Assembly (NCBI GenBank): GCA_015680685.1
Contig: MNCI01015594.1
Span: 41,491 to 105,490, forward strand
From: Gnetum montanum
Lineage: Eukaryota; Streptophyta; Gnetopsida; Gnetales; Gnetaceae
Reading direction: 5' to 3'
Length of the DNA: 64,000 nucleotides
The position numbers were made by a program, and so were the translations under genes. The notes below the pieces were generated by a model that was not told the DNA's origin, ran no database searches, and saw only the letters and a list, made by a program, of their open reading frames with translations. Every line of letters starts with the position of its first letter. The first letter of the stretch is position 1. Shown here one piece after another: positions 36,901 to 49,000 of the stretch.

Positions 36901-38844
36901 ACATCCATGCTAACCATTATAATGGCTTAGTTTGTCATTTTTTTGTTTTTCACATTTTTTGTTTTACACTTTGTTGTTTTTCCAAAATTTTGTTTTACAA
37001 CATCATTAGTACATTTTATTTTTCTTGAATGTTTTACAATTTTTTTTATATTTTTCCTTATTTTGATGTGAATTTTTCTTATTTTCTAATAAAACTGCTT
37101 TATTGCCAATAGGACACAATGATGTTGTAGCTAGTTACTAATGGTGATTTGTACTTAATGTTTTTGATTACTAATGTTGGGTTTCTATTTTTGAATTTTG
37201 ATGATTGATAACTAAGACTAGAGTTTCTTTTTCATGAAACATGCAATGGGTCCACATTATTCACCCATTCACAAACTCTATGGTTTTCCTTGTTTTGGGA
37301 ATATGAGGTCCCTTTTTCATTAATAAAACTTTAACAAACTTATGACCTTGGTAATTCCTAAGATTGGAAAGTATTCAAAGATTTGGAAAGGGTGTGAATT
37401 TAAGGGGATTCAATACTCTTTATACCTCTCTACTTACTTGAGTGCATGTGTGTTTTTGTAGATTTCTTACTGTTCCATGTTGACCAATAATAGGAAGTTG
37501 AATAAGTCTTTACATGATGTGGTTTTCATCCAAAAATTTCAAAAAACCAATGATGATGGATATTCAAAGCATACTCCTTAGACAAAATAAATGGGCTACA
37601 AACATTGGTTATGGGACTAGAAAGACATGTTATCCATGCATGAAGGTCTCCTCTAACTAAGGTCATTTCTCACTTCCTAGTTCTCTTTTTTTCTTAAATA
37701 AGGAATGGTAATTGTCCATGGAAGCATTCTTGTGTCTTGAGAGGATGGACCAATCCTAGAGTGGTGATGCAAAGTCACTAAAAGGTGTCAATTTTGGTTT
37801 GGACTAAGGTTGGACTTTATTAGGTCATTTAACCATGAAAGTCACAAGGGACTTCATGTGATCATGATTGGGACATCCATTCCATTCTCTCTCTCATTCA
37901 TCAATGCTCTCCATAACTCACCTCACTGCAAGTTTTCATGTTTTTGTTTCATGTCTTAGTTTGATGTGTTGAAATTCCTAAATAGATTCTTTGAGTTTGG
38001 TCCTTAACTTCGAGTAACCATTCATCAACTATGGGGCCCATGAACTCCTTAGTTGAGATTATGCAAGGGCAAAAAAGGGCATGTACTGCTATGGAGAGGA
38101 CCCACTTGCATATCTTTTGGTTTGGTTAGTTAAGTTCCTTACCCTTAGACATTACCATAATCAAAATCTTTTGTGTGCCCCATCATGCATTTAATTGTGT
38201 GCTCCTGAAGAAATTCTTCTTCATAAAATCTCATTCACAAATCATTTCTCAATTTTCTAAATTTTAAAATCCTCTTCTAATATTTTTATCGTGTTCTTGA
38301 CTTTTTGGGCTTCCATTTAATCCCAGTTTTCTTCAAAAGCTCCTTATATTTTTTAAATTTTCACAAAGTCAATGGGGGTCAATAGCCACATCAACTAGGC
38401 ATAGTCAACGTGGTTAGCTGCTTCAACTAGGCCGTTTTAAGATAGCCCAAAAATTCTATAAATACCACCCAACACTTTAAATTTTTTTGTCATTTACTTT
38501 AAAATAAAAGGGGACTTTTGCAATTTTTTAGAGCCTAAAACCTTCTAGAGCCCATAAATTTCACACCATTTGTCCAAATCACTTTTTTCTTCAATCCTAT
38601 AGCTACCAGAGATAAGCTCTTAGTCATGGGGACCACAAACCTTAAGGTTTTTGATGAAAAATTTTCAAGATTTTTCTAACTTCCCCAAAGGGTTAATGAA
38701 TGAATTAATATTAAACCATCAATTTTTGAGAGTTTAACCCTTCCAACAAACTTTGCTAAACCTAAAATTAATTATTAATATAATATTAAAATAAGAATAA
38801 AATAATAATTAAAATAATTAACTAAGCCATGATCATAGCTTAGC

Positions 38845-38937
38845 CAAGTGTAACTACCCTAATAGATAAGGTATTTCCAATGTTTCAAAGNCAAGTGTAA
38901 CTACCCTAATAGATAAGGTATTTCCAATGTTTCAAAG
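38845..38937. repeat. Exact 46-bp direct duplication around a single N
   Basis: 38845-38890 and 38892-38937 are identical and separated only by N at 38891. This is what unmerged overlapping contig ends look like, so it is probably an assembly artefact. Confidence 0.85.
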
Positions 38938-38971
38938 TTACACATTAAGTGCTAATCCTTGGTCATGTTGT

Positions 38972-38979
38972 GATTATAG
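38972..38979 (+). promoter_or_regulatory. Splice-acceptor-like site before the third ORF of B
   Basis: A T-rich stretch ends GATTATAG directly before the ATG of the third ORF. The aligned positions in C (GATTGTAG, 51381-51388) and A (GATTGCAA in sense) suggest a shared 3' splice site for a spliced subgenomic RNA. This is inferred from sequence only. Confidence 0.35.
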
Positions 38980-41814
38980 ATGGCACCTAGACCAAAATGC
39001 CCACAAGAAGGAGGACCATCACAACCAAAGGAAAAATGACCTATAACTAGGAGGGGCTAGGATAAACAAGCTCAAGAGCAGGCAACAAAAACTCATGTAA
39101 TGGGACCTCTTCGGGAGGAGCTCGAAGTGGAATCTATTCGATAGATTCTCAAATCGGAGGCTACAACTGAATAATCTCAAAGAGGAGAGACACCAGGGCC
39201 CATACCAAGACTTGAGGTGACATTGACACAAGCTTTCCTAGATATGATCAAGCCTCATGATGTTCAATGCTTAGTTCTCCAAGAACTAAAATTTGGACCA
39301 TTATTGGATGCTTCATCAGAAGTTAAGACGCAATTGCAAAGCTCTCCCATGTGGTTGATCATCACTACTAGTGAAAAGTGGTACATGGGAGAGATATATC
39401 TCTTTTTGAATAACAAAAATGTAGGAGCCATTATGAGAATCAAGGATATTTAGGTGTTTTACTTGGTAGAAGTGATTACGTAGGCTCTTGGCCTGCCTGA
39501 TTCTGGCATCCATCTAGCAGATATGTCAATGCAAGTAGATCCTAAGAAAAAAATGGTGTTGATCATAAGGAGTTTGGTGTGTTCACATAGATGGAGCATA
39601 TATACTTCAATATAGTGGTCTATCACCTTAATTTGATGATGAGGCCCAGTAAGGTGACAATCTTCTCCACTTATGCTTGTGTTGCTCTAAGAGAAAAATT
39701 CCCTGTTAAGATTTCACAGTTGATCTATCTAGAGATAGATAAGCAGTTCAAGAAGAATGAATGTGGAAGGAAAACCCTACCATTTCTATGCCTTATCAAA
39801 AAAATTTTAAAAAGGGTAAAGATAGTTTGCTATGCTAATGATACAATCAGGCATACTTCCATCACCTCTTGATATGAGATGATGAAGGATAAGATCCCTA
39901 CCATGTCAAAAGAAGAGGAGTAGTAGCTACCACCTTCACCACCCACTCAAGAAACAACACCAAAGGCCCACGTAGCCATTAAGTGCTTGCACAAAATTTG
40001 AGAGTAGCTCTTACAGGAACGGGAGTAGTAAGCAGGAACAAGTTGTGGGGATCCATCTATCTACCATCCAGCAAAGAGTCACCTTAACAAATGGCTTGAA
40101 CAATCAACCAAATGGAGGGAGGTGGACCAATATTCTTAGCCCAAATAACACAACTACCTACAAGGTCAAATCCTAGTTCCTAAGAGGTGAAAATGTCTCT
40201 CTCGTGACAAAATCAATTCCCAAAAATCTCTAGAAATGCTGCTACCTTTTTGATGAGCTTAGAGAAGGGTGAAGGAACAACTGTATTAGTGATGCAGCAC
40301 CAAGAGCAGGAGACAATAGTAAAAGTGGTTGTTAACAAAATCATCAATGCTTTCAAAGCACTTACAGTGCCTCTACTAGATGTTTCTACACTTAGAGATG
40401 TGTAGACATCTGCAAGAACCATTAGTAGAAGATTGAGTGTAACCTAACATGAAGAGTTGTTGGATCAACTAGTGGGAACCAGGCAATAGATTCTAGATGT
40501 CTTTGATTTTTTGGATAATATCACTATAACTAAGTTAGAGCTACTTAAAGTAAAGGGAAAGTGCATCATTTTAGAAGAACAAATTGAAATGACTCAAGTA
40601 CAAAACAAATGCTTAACCATGAAGGTTGCTAAGTTAAGAGCCCATTTTGCTGATCCCATGTTCCTCAACCCTACATTGACAAGAGATGAAGCTTTTCAAT
40701 AGCTTCAAGATAGAATCAAATAGGTTGAGGTAGGGATGGTGATGACCATATTTGACTAGTCCATGGTTGAGGCTAAAATATATTTAGTTCAAAAGGACTT
40801 GATCTAGATGTGCCAAGAGAATGAGATGCTGACCACAAAAATTCATTACCTATGAAATGTTGATGTGTAGAAATAACAAATGCAAGAATTCATCTATTAA
40901 CAGTAGGAGTACCTAGCTAGGGTGAACATTGAGCTTAGAAGATTAATAGTAGAGAATAGAAATCTCTCTATGGAGGAAGTCTATGCCTTATACCAAAAAT
41001 CTACAATCGAGATTACTGCTTAGAAGAATGAAGCTCTCAAATTTGAGAGAGTCAAGAACCACTACAAAGATTAGGTTGGCCTACAAAAAGAAGTTAATGA
41101 AAGACACATCCAAATGGCTAAGACAAATGTCAATGAGATCCTCGAGCAACTCTAGCAAGGAGAAGAGATGTGAAAACCTATCATTAATAGAATAGATGGC
41201 TACAACAAAGTAGAGATCCACATGAAGGAGTTCAAATAGAAGAGATGAATAAATACATGAAGCTTCCTAATCTTAGATATGAAAACCTAGCAATGATGAT
41301 TGTCAAATGACTATGGTCAGAGTTAGAGAAGCAGGTGGCTAGCTTGTACTTGCTATACGAGGTAGAGCTCAAACATCATAAGGAGACTAAAAAAAAGCTT
41401 AAGATTGAAAACACTGAACTCAAAGTTCTTAGGGAAAGATTCATTAATCAAAGATCAATTGCTGAGAACTTGGCTAGACAAATGAATGACTACTAACTTT
41501 AGAATGAAATCAGGGTGCTTAACATCGAATGTGAATAATTTGTTGCCTTGTTTGTCAATGTTAAGGAGCTATTCCCAACAATGCCCTATCCTTGGGATGT
41601 GCCCATTTTAGCCCACATTGGTAAAGCTATGTGGACCATGCATGATCCTAGAAGTAAAGAGGAGAAGATGAAAGCATTTTTGGATGCTTTCTATCTTCAA
41701 TTAGAAGTTGCAGTAGTGGTAGGACAACCACAACAACCTTAACTACCATGTGCGCCTAAAGCAGGAGAAGGTCCTTTGAAACCTCAAGAGCCTCCACCAC
41801 CCAAGACCATTTAA
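38980..41814 (+). pseudogene. Element B third ORF, about 944 codons, function unknown
   Basis: The frame starts ATGGCACCTAGACC (MAPRPKCPQEGG) and ends at TAA 41812-41814, in the same register as the start. Two compensating frame changes (about 39.6-40.4 kb and about 41.22 kb) and many stops interrupt it. A basic/Gln-rich N-terminus is followed by a folded-looking part (39217-39453, 39591-39872) whose pattern (ALGLPDSG, then GRKTLPFLCLI) recalls the plant retroelement-associated 'putative plant transposon protein' domain. Then come long charged segments likely to be coiled coil (40511-41500), and a Pro-rich end (QPQQP..PPPPK). It lies where Athila elements carry an env-like gene, but no signal peptide or membrane segment is evident. 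Confidence 0.6.
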
Positions 41815-42045
41815 TCTTCTCCATTGTCTTGACACCATCAGAGGAGAATTTGTTTATCAAATTTTATCTTGGTGTTTAATTTTGTATTCCTGAACACTAG
41901 AAAATTTTGTAATGATTGTATATCCACACACTCAGGCACTTAGTATTTGTTTGTGTTTATTTATGTTTGTCATATGTCTGTCATCAATGAATAATTCCAT
42001 ACCTTCCCAAATTTGTAAAGAACTCAACGATGAGTTTTTATTCAG

Positions 42046-42056
42046 TTGTGGGGGTA
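42046..42056 (+). other. Element B 3' polypurine tract
   Basis: TTGTGGGGGTA immediately before the 3' LTR. Confidence 0.65.
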
Positions 42057-42941
42057 TGGTGAATCATAGATTGGTTGCATCAACTAGGCCCCATCAATTA
42101 GGAATTGTTGACTAGTCCTTGTTGATGCATGATTTGATGTGTTAACATGGCCCCATTGACATAGTGTCTATTTTCGCCTACAAATATGTGCTCACCCACC
42201 ATGTCTATGGAATGTCTTGTCATAGTTGTAGCAAAACTCTTATAGTTTTTTTTTTGAAAGTTAGAATATTTTTCTATGTGCTTGTAGTAGAAGTCAAGAG
42301 TGTATGGATCTTTATTCGAGCACTGTTGTACATGAGCATAGCAATGTGTGTAGTAATAAAGATGAGCTTTTTGATAGACCTTGCAACACTTTGAAATAGA
42401 TTATTTATTTATGAATTTAATATTTTATGTAATTTCCCTTAATGCTTTAAGTAATTAAATAATTAATTAGGTGAAACTAAGCTAGATTGAGTAGCAATTA
42501 ATTAAGCACATAAGTATGACCACTTTGAGCATATGCTTGGCACTTAGTAATCCTAGTAACACTTAAGATTTGGTAACCTAGTAGCACTAAACGTGTTTAG
42601 AATGTGTACGAAAAGTAAGAATTGATGCTTATCTTAGGATTAGTTAGGTGTAGTTAGTTAGATTAAATTAGTAATTAAATTACTTCATTCTTTTCATCCT
42701 TTATTTTAAGCACCCAAAACATAAAACATAAAAATAATAAAAAGTATATGCCTCGATTACACTTAACCATACCTTTGCATCTCACAAGTGTAATTGGAAA
42801 GATAATGAATGACTATTAGGGCAAGTTTAGCTCATAGAGGTTAGTGTACTGAAAGACATAAAATCCACAGAATTCAACTGGATCGTGTGTGAACACTTAG
42901 TGATTCGTATGGTTGAGTGTAGGGATACTTGCTGCTCATCA
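42057..42941 (+). repeat. Element B 3' LTR
   Basis: An 885-bp LTR, starting TGGTGAATCATAG and ending CTGCTCATCA. It is homologous to the two halves at 14445-14943 and 24959-25352. Confidence 0.9.
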
Positions 42942-43060
42942 ATGATCTTCTAAGATTTTGAATCCATGAGAATCTCTATTTGTAATGCACACAACAATGG
43001 GTCTCTTCATTTTCTACAACATCTTGGTGTGTTGTTGTACTTTTTCCTTTGTATCAACAA
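42942..43060 (-). pseudogene. Pif1-like helicase remnant, third piece
   Basis: Minus-strand reading VDTKEKVQQHTKML*KMKRPIVV fits the Pif1 segment with a T..KV...N...L..L..PI pattern that precedes the final helicase motifs. It lies between the right end of B and the truncated left end of C. The ~150 codons expected between this and the DEMSFVG piece are missing, probably lost with the left part of element C. Confidence 0.55.
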
Positions 43061-43386
43061 TGGGAATGGTTACTTGTGTTAGGCTAGATTAGACTATAGT
43101 TTACTTAGCAATTAATCACTCTTAGTTTTAATCACTCTTATTCTTATTCTTGTTCTAGGTGAGTAATTTCATAAAAACATAAAATAATAAAAATCATATG
43201 CCTCAGTCACACTTAACCATACAATTGCATTCCACAAGTGGGATTGGGAAGAAAATGAACAAAGAACATGCACACACCGTTTAGCTCTGGTGCACTTAGT
43301 AATTATAGTTTGCAGAATTTGACCAGATTACACATGAATGCTTGTGATTCGTATGGTTGGGCGTAGGGGTACCTCACTGCTCATCA
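43061..43386 (+). repeat. Element C 5' LTR, truncated
   Basis: 326 bp aligned end to end with 52301-52626. Homology starts at TGGGAAT and ends CTGCTCATCA. About 561 bp are missing at the left. Confidence 0.85.
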
Positions 43387-43387
43387 T

Positions 43388-43405
43388 TGGCATCGTTGTA
43401 AGGGA
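43388..43405 (+). other. Element C primer-binding site (tRNA-Asp type)
   Basis: TGGCATCGTTGTAAGGGA matches 13 of 18 positions of the tRNA-Asp complement. Confidence 0.65.
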
Positions 43406-43543
43406 CTATAGTTCTTCGTGCACTATCTAAGACTAGTGAAATTTAGTAACCCCGTTGTTCAAACCCTAAGAGTCAAATCCTACAAAAACAAGAATCATTA
43501 TCATTAAATTGAATAGTACTTACACACTATTTATGAACACAAA

Positions 43544-45900
43544 ATGTCTTCTTCTCACAAGAGCCCATCACTACCCAGGGCAATTCAGGTGCCTCACAAT
43601 ATTAGGTGGTGTATGCTCATCCCAATGAGTATGCACCAGACTTTACCTTCAACTTTTATCAAGATGAACTAATGTGGTGGCATGATATGAAAAGCAACAT
43701 TGTGTTGCCACATGATCAATCTATTCTAGCAATACTCCAACTAATGCTCACATGACACAGGCTTCAACATCTCCATGGAGAATACGAGATGTGAGATCCT
43801 GACTCAAGGGATTATCATCTTACTGAAGTGCAAAGATTAAGGGATTGACAACTGGAGCACCAACATGAGCTTATGAAGGGCAAGGGGTTAAATATCTTTC
43901 CACCTCTACTTGGCCCAATTGATGAAGGTGAAAATTTCTTTAGTGATTCTCCTCTTTTTGACTTTGTTCAAAGAGCCCTCAACTAGAATGTACAATCCAC
44001 AATCCATAATCTAGATTCTAGTCAAAATAGATTCAATGACAAAAATGGACCTGGAGAAGCAAGTCAAGAAAAGGGGGATAAAGGAGATCATGATCGTGAT
44101 TGTGGTCGCAAGCATCTAAGGAAGGGTGATAGGCACCAGCATGGAGAAAGTTTTCCTTATTCTTTCCCTTCATCATTGTTGTCTTCTTCTTTATCTGGTT
44201 CAAATTGTGGTCACAGAAGAAATAATCATGATGGAGGTGACTGACGGGACCAAAACACCAGAAGGGGCCATTAGGAAAATCATGAATGAAGACATGGGCA
44301 ATCTAGAGAGGCCCATCATCAAGAAAGAAGGGCTAGTAGGGAACATCATAGGCACCACCATTATGGCCTTGATGAACCTCTACTTGCTACTCAGGGCATG
44401 TTAAATATTGCAGAGGCTGTGAGGATTCCAACAAGGCATGTGAAGGACAGTTGAATAAAGAGGCTGGATATGAACAACATCCCTTGGTTCGAGGAAGGAT
44501 ATGATGCTGATCTGAAAAATCATATTGAAGCCTTCTAAGATGCACGTGCCTTGAAAAATATTGAAAATGACTAGCAAAAGTTGAAATTATTTCCAAGAAA
44601 ACTTATAAAGGAAGCAAAACATTGGTATCGATCCTTAGAACCAAAATTAATCAGGCGGTGGAGTATGATGTTGGAACTATTCAATGACAAATATTAAACG
44701 TACTCTCGAGTATCCAATCTAAGGAAACCAATTTAAGGGTGGAAATAAGGAAATCATGAGCCCTTGGATGCTATTATTGGTTGATACTACTCTCTGTTGC
44801 ATAGGTATCCTGGGCATGTATACTCTCAACTTGATCAGCTTCACCATATCATAGATAGGTTGCAGTATGAAATTAGGACAACCCTTGACATCTATGCCCA
44901 AGGGAGATTGACAGAGTTAAGTTCTCGTCAGATCTAAAAACTAATTGAGTAGGTAGCCAAGGAGGAGGGAGAGCTGAGAAAATGTGAAAGTGCAAAAGAA
45001 TACAATAAAAATCCTTCTATTCGTAAAAAGGGGGTTAGATTTTATGACAGTGAGAATGAATTCACTAGAGATGAGGTGGTTAATCAGAAAACCTTATCAT
45101 TCCAGAAATTGCAATTAGAAATCACAGCTAAGGTTGATCAATTATGGAACTCCATGGATAAAAAGTTTTAAGTTGTCTTAAAAATTGTTGAAGAGTCCAA
45201 GTAGCAAAGTGGTGAGTGAGAGCATCGGAGACGTAAGGAAGATGAACAAACCATATCTAAGGGTAAAAGTAAAATGATTATAATAGAGATGGATATGGAT
45301 AGCAATTTAGATGATGATGGCAGATGTGACGTTTTCCAATATGAACATCCTAAGGGATGTTGTCCAGTTGTGTCACATTTGCAATAATCTAGGGTATATG
45401 CCTTACATCCATGACTTGCACAAAGGAAAATGCCCAAAAGATTTCCTTACCCATAAGGCAATCCTTGACAGTTCCACCAACTATAGAAATACTATCCAAG
45501 TGGAACTCCTCTGGAACCCTATGAATTGTACCAATAGTGGCAGCAACCACAATCATGGGCATTGCCACCTCCAATATAGCAATACCCTTACCAGAAACTA
45601 GATCCCTATAGTTACTATGTCCAGCAACCTTCATCTCCAAGGGACTCCTCTAGTTATGTTGCTACTTACCAATCTCACCACTACCCTCCTGAAACATATC
45701 AATCACCCTAACCAAAGAGGGATGCCACCTAGTACCCTCATTCACCTCCTGTTCCTACACCTACTCCACTTCCTACACAACTACCACCTGCTCTGTCCAT
45801 GCAGGGTGAATTACCTGCACAACCACAACAAAGAAATGCTACGAGGGTAGTTAACATGCAATCAGTTAACCCATCCAATAGGTTAGAATCATGAACAAAG
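43544..45900 (+). pseudogene. Element C gag
   Basis: Starts with a kept ATG (ATGTCTTCTTCTCAC), then shifts frame early. It contains the NEYAPDFTF-type N-terminus, the charged Gly/His/Arg region (44040-44400), a capsid-type domain (44470-45000, QLDQLHHIIDRLQ) and the C-X6-H-X3-C-X5-H motif at 45325-45378. A Pro-rich linker (45617-45850) leads to protease. Multiple stops are present. Confidence 0.78.
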
Positions 45901-46049
45901 AAGAGACCCTTTTTCTAACCTCGTAGTCCACCAAAGCCCTTAGAAACATTAGTGGTTGGTAACCCTACTCCTCCACCTTCATTTGTTTCCTCTTTATCCA
46001 AGTCCCCTTCAAATCAAAATCCCTCTCGAATCCATACTGTAATGTTGAC

Positions 46050-49000
46050 ACATGTTGTATTTTATTGGATTTGAACTGGTAATTTACCCAGAAAATTAGC
46101 TGATCCCAGGAGTCCCCTAGTTTATTTGCAAATTGCTAGGAATGAGCCTTGTAAAGCTCTTGTTGACTTTGTTTCCAGTGTTAATTTGATATCGCATGAG
46201 ATGTACATAATGTGAAATCTTCCTTTCTTGAAGAAGAGTAACATCTAACTAGAATTAGTAGACCAGTCCATCACTATTCTATTGGGACTAGTTGAGAAAA
46301 TTGTCACCACCATTTATGGGTGGTCATATCCCACTGATTTCCTAGTGATCAAAGTGGAGAATTGCAAGGGGAACTTTCCAATCATTATGGGAAGGATGTG
46401 GCTAAGTACTGTTGATGCTAAAATGGACATTAGAGATCTTTCTTTGGAAATATCAAAAGAAAATGAGTTTGGAAATATTGAGAAGAAGAAAGTTTCATGT
46501 ATCATGTACAATGATTCAAGGTGCCATTGTGTGCAGAAGTTATGGTTAGTAAAGCAAACATCTATCTTTGCCTGCAAGCAGTGTGCACTAGAAGTTGATA
46601 TCCAGAGATGTCTGTACATAGCAACCACAAAACAAGAAGGCACCTAGTGGTTGACAACTAATTCTAGCAATAGTACATTATACATGGAAATAACTAAGGG
46701 CCTAATGTACGAGTACGTTGCAAGTATGGATGAATTCAAGAAAGTTCATCACCAACTATCCAAGGGAGAAAATGATGATGTCAATTGGGGTGAGTTGGAA
46801 ATTCTTAACAATTCTAAACAAGAAACCCTTGAATTGAAGATGCTACTAGCTGGAATGAAGTACGTATTTTTGAAAAATGGGAGGCCAATTATCATTAATG
46901 CCAAGCTTCCTCCAGAATAGAAGAAAAAGTTGATAAAAGTTATGGAAAAGTGGTCAACAGCCTTTGCTTGGTCATATTTTGAGCTCACTAGGATAGATCC
47001 AAGAATATGCTAGCATAGGATATACACTGATCCCACTGTTAAGCTGAAATAAGAATCACAGCAGCATTTGAATCCTAGGTTAAAATAGATTATTAAAGAG
47101 GAGATTGAACAAATCCTTAAAGCGGGATTCATCTACCCTATTGTAGATAGTGAGTGGGTTAGTCCACTTGTGATTGTAACAAAGAAAGGAGGCAAATGGT
47201 GGGTGTGCATTGACTTCTAGCTGCTCAACATGGTAACTTTCAAGGATCATTTTACGTTGCCTTTCGTTGACCAAGTGCTAGACACCATTTCGAGGCACAA
47301 CTATTATAGATTTTGGGATGGTTATAGTGGCTATAACCAAATTTGGATTGCACCAGAGGACTAGGCAAGGAAAAATTTCACAAGTCCTTGGGGGACTTTT
47401 GCTTGTCGTTAGATGCCATTTGGTCTATGTAATGCCCTAGCCACATTTTAATGATTAGTTATCAGCATTTTCCAACAACAGATCGGTAGTGGGGTAGAAG
47501 TTTTTATGGATGATTTTTCTATGTATGAAGCTACATTCAAGCAAGCCCTAGACCATCTTGAGTAGGTATTGAAGAGATGTGTCGAAACAAACCTTTGGCT
47601 CAATTGGCAAAAGAACCATCTTATGGTCCAAGAAGGCATAGTGTTGGGGCATCGCATCTCAAAAGTAGGAATCAAGGTGGACCCTAAAAAAATAAGGGTC
47701 ATCCAAGGGGTAACTTTTCAACTTGAAATAGTTGAAGAAGTTTGCTCATTCCTTAGTCATATTGGCTACTATCGGCGATTCATCGAGAATTTTTTCCAAA
47801 TCGCCAAGCCATTAGTAGAATTGATAAAGAAGGATGCATAATTAATCTGGACCCCTACATGTGAAAAGTATTTCAACAATTGAAGCAAAAGCTTGTTGAA
47901 ACTCCCATTCTTCAAGCACCATATTGGTCTAGACCGTTTCATGTGATGATCGATGCATCAAATTATGCTTTGGGGGTAGTGCTTACATAAATGGATGATC
48001 AAAATATCCATATTACATTTATTGCCCAAGTCGAAGCATTGCAGGTGCACAACTAAACTACACCACCACAAAAAAGGTGTTGATGGTAGTGGTGTTTGCT
48101 TTAGAGAAGTTTAGGCACTATGTGCTTGGCTACAAAGTGTTTGTGTACATAGATCATAACACCATCAAATTTCTAATGAAAAAACTGATGGTGAGTTCCC
48201 ATGTCATATGGTGGCTCATGATTTTGCAAGAATTCAATCTCACTTTGGTAAATTGTAAAGGTGTGGAGAATGTGGATCACATATCGTGACTAAGATGGGA
48301 TAATAAGGAGAAAGAGAGTCCTTTATCTAACCAATTCCCTGATGAATCTCTCCTTGCAGGTGCTATTAATGCATAAATGCCTGATGAACCAAAATGGTAT
48401 GACACCACCCTCACTTATCTACTTAAGTAAGAACTGGCACAAGGGCTAGACACTAGAAAGAAATAATAATTTCTTCACCAGGATAAGTATTTCATGGAAA
48501 TTAATGAAACCTTTTACAAGGTTTTTCTCAATGGCCTGGTACATTGGTGTGTCCCTAATACAAATAAATTGCATGTTCTTTAGGATGCTCATGAAGGTCC
48601 TTGTGGGGGCCATTATGCTAGGAGACGCACAACCATAAAAATCCTCATGGTAGGGTATTATTGGCCAACAATCTTCAGGGATGCACATTAATTCGTCCAT
48701 GCTTGTGATCATTGCCAAAGGGATGGTGGAATGATAGCTCAAATGGAGGGACCACAATAATGGATACAACCTCTCGAACCATTCAACATTTGGGGCATTG
48801 ACTTTATGGGTCCCATCACACCTTTATCAAATGAAAAAGCATATATAATAGTTGTAGTTGACTATTGTACCAAGTGGGCAGAAGTAGTAGCCATCACCAA
48901 TTGTACATCCACCACTGCTACTTGGTTTGTACAACAAAATATGCTAAACAGGTTTGGTGTACCTCATGCATTAATTTCTGATAATGAAACTCATTTTATA

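Larger units (their letters stand above)
36901..38979 (+). other. Element B post-pol spacer with promoter-like segment
   Basis: The first part is homologous to the spacers of A, C and D. Near 38370-38440 it contains words found in the B LTR start (CATCAACTAGGC, TAGTCAAC), followed by a TATA box-like TATAAATA at 38457-38464. A single N and a 46-bp duplication at 38845-38937 mark an assembly join. Confidence 0.55.
14445..42941 (+). mobile_element. Element B: Athila-like LTR retrotransposon, host of A and F
   Basis: Plus-strand Ty3/gypsy element of about 13.2 kb once nested elements A and F are removed. LTRs begin TGATGAATCATAG (TGGTGAATC in the right copy) and end CTCATCA. Order: 5' LTR (split by A), primer site complementary to tRNA-Asp, gag, protease, reverse transcriptase, integrase (split by F), internal purine tract, a ~2-kb spacer shared with A, C and D, a long extra ORF, 3' purine tract, 3' LTR. 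All genes carry stops. It sits in the helicase pseudogene. Confidence 0.88.
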
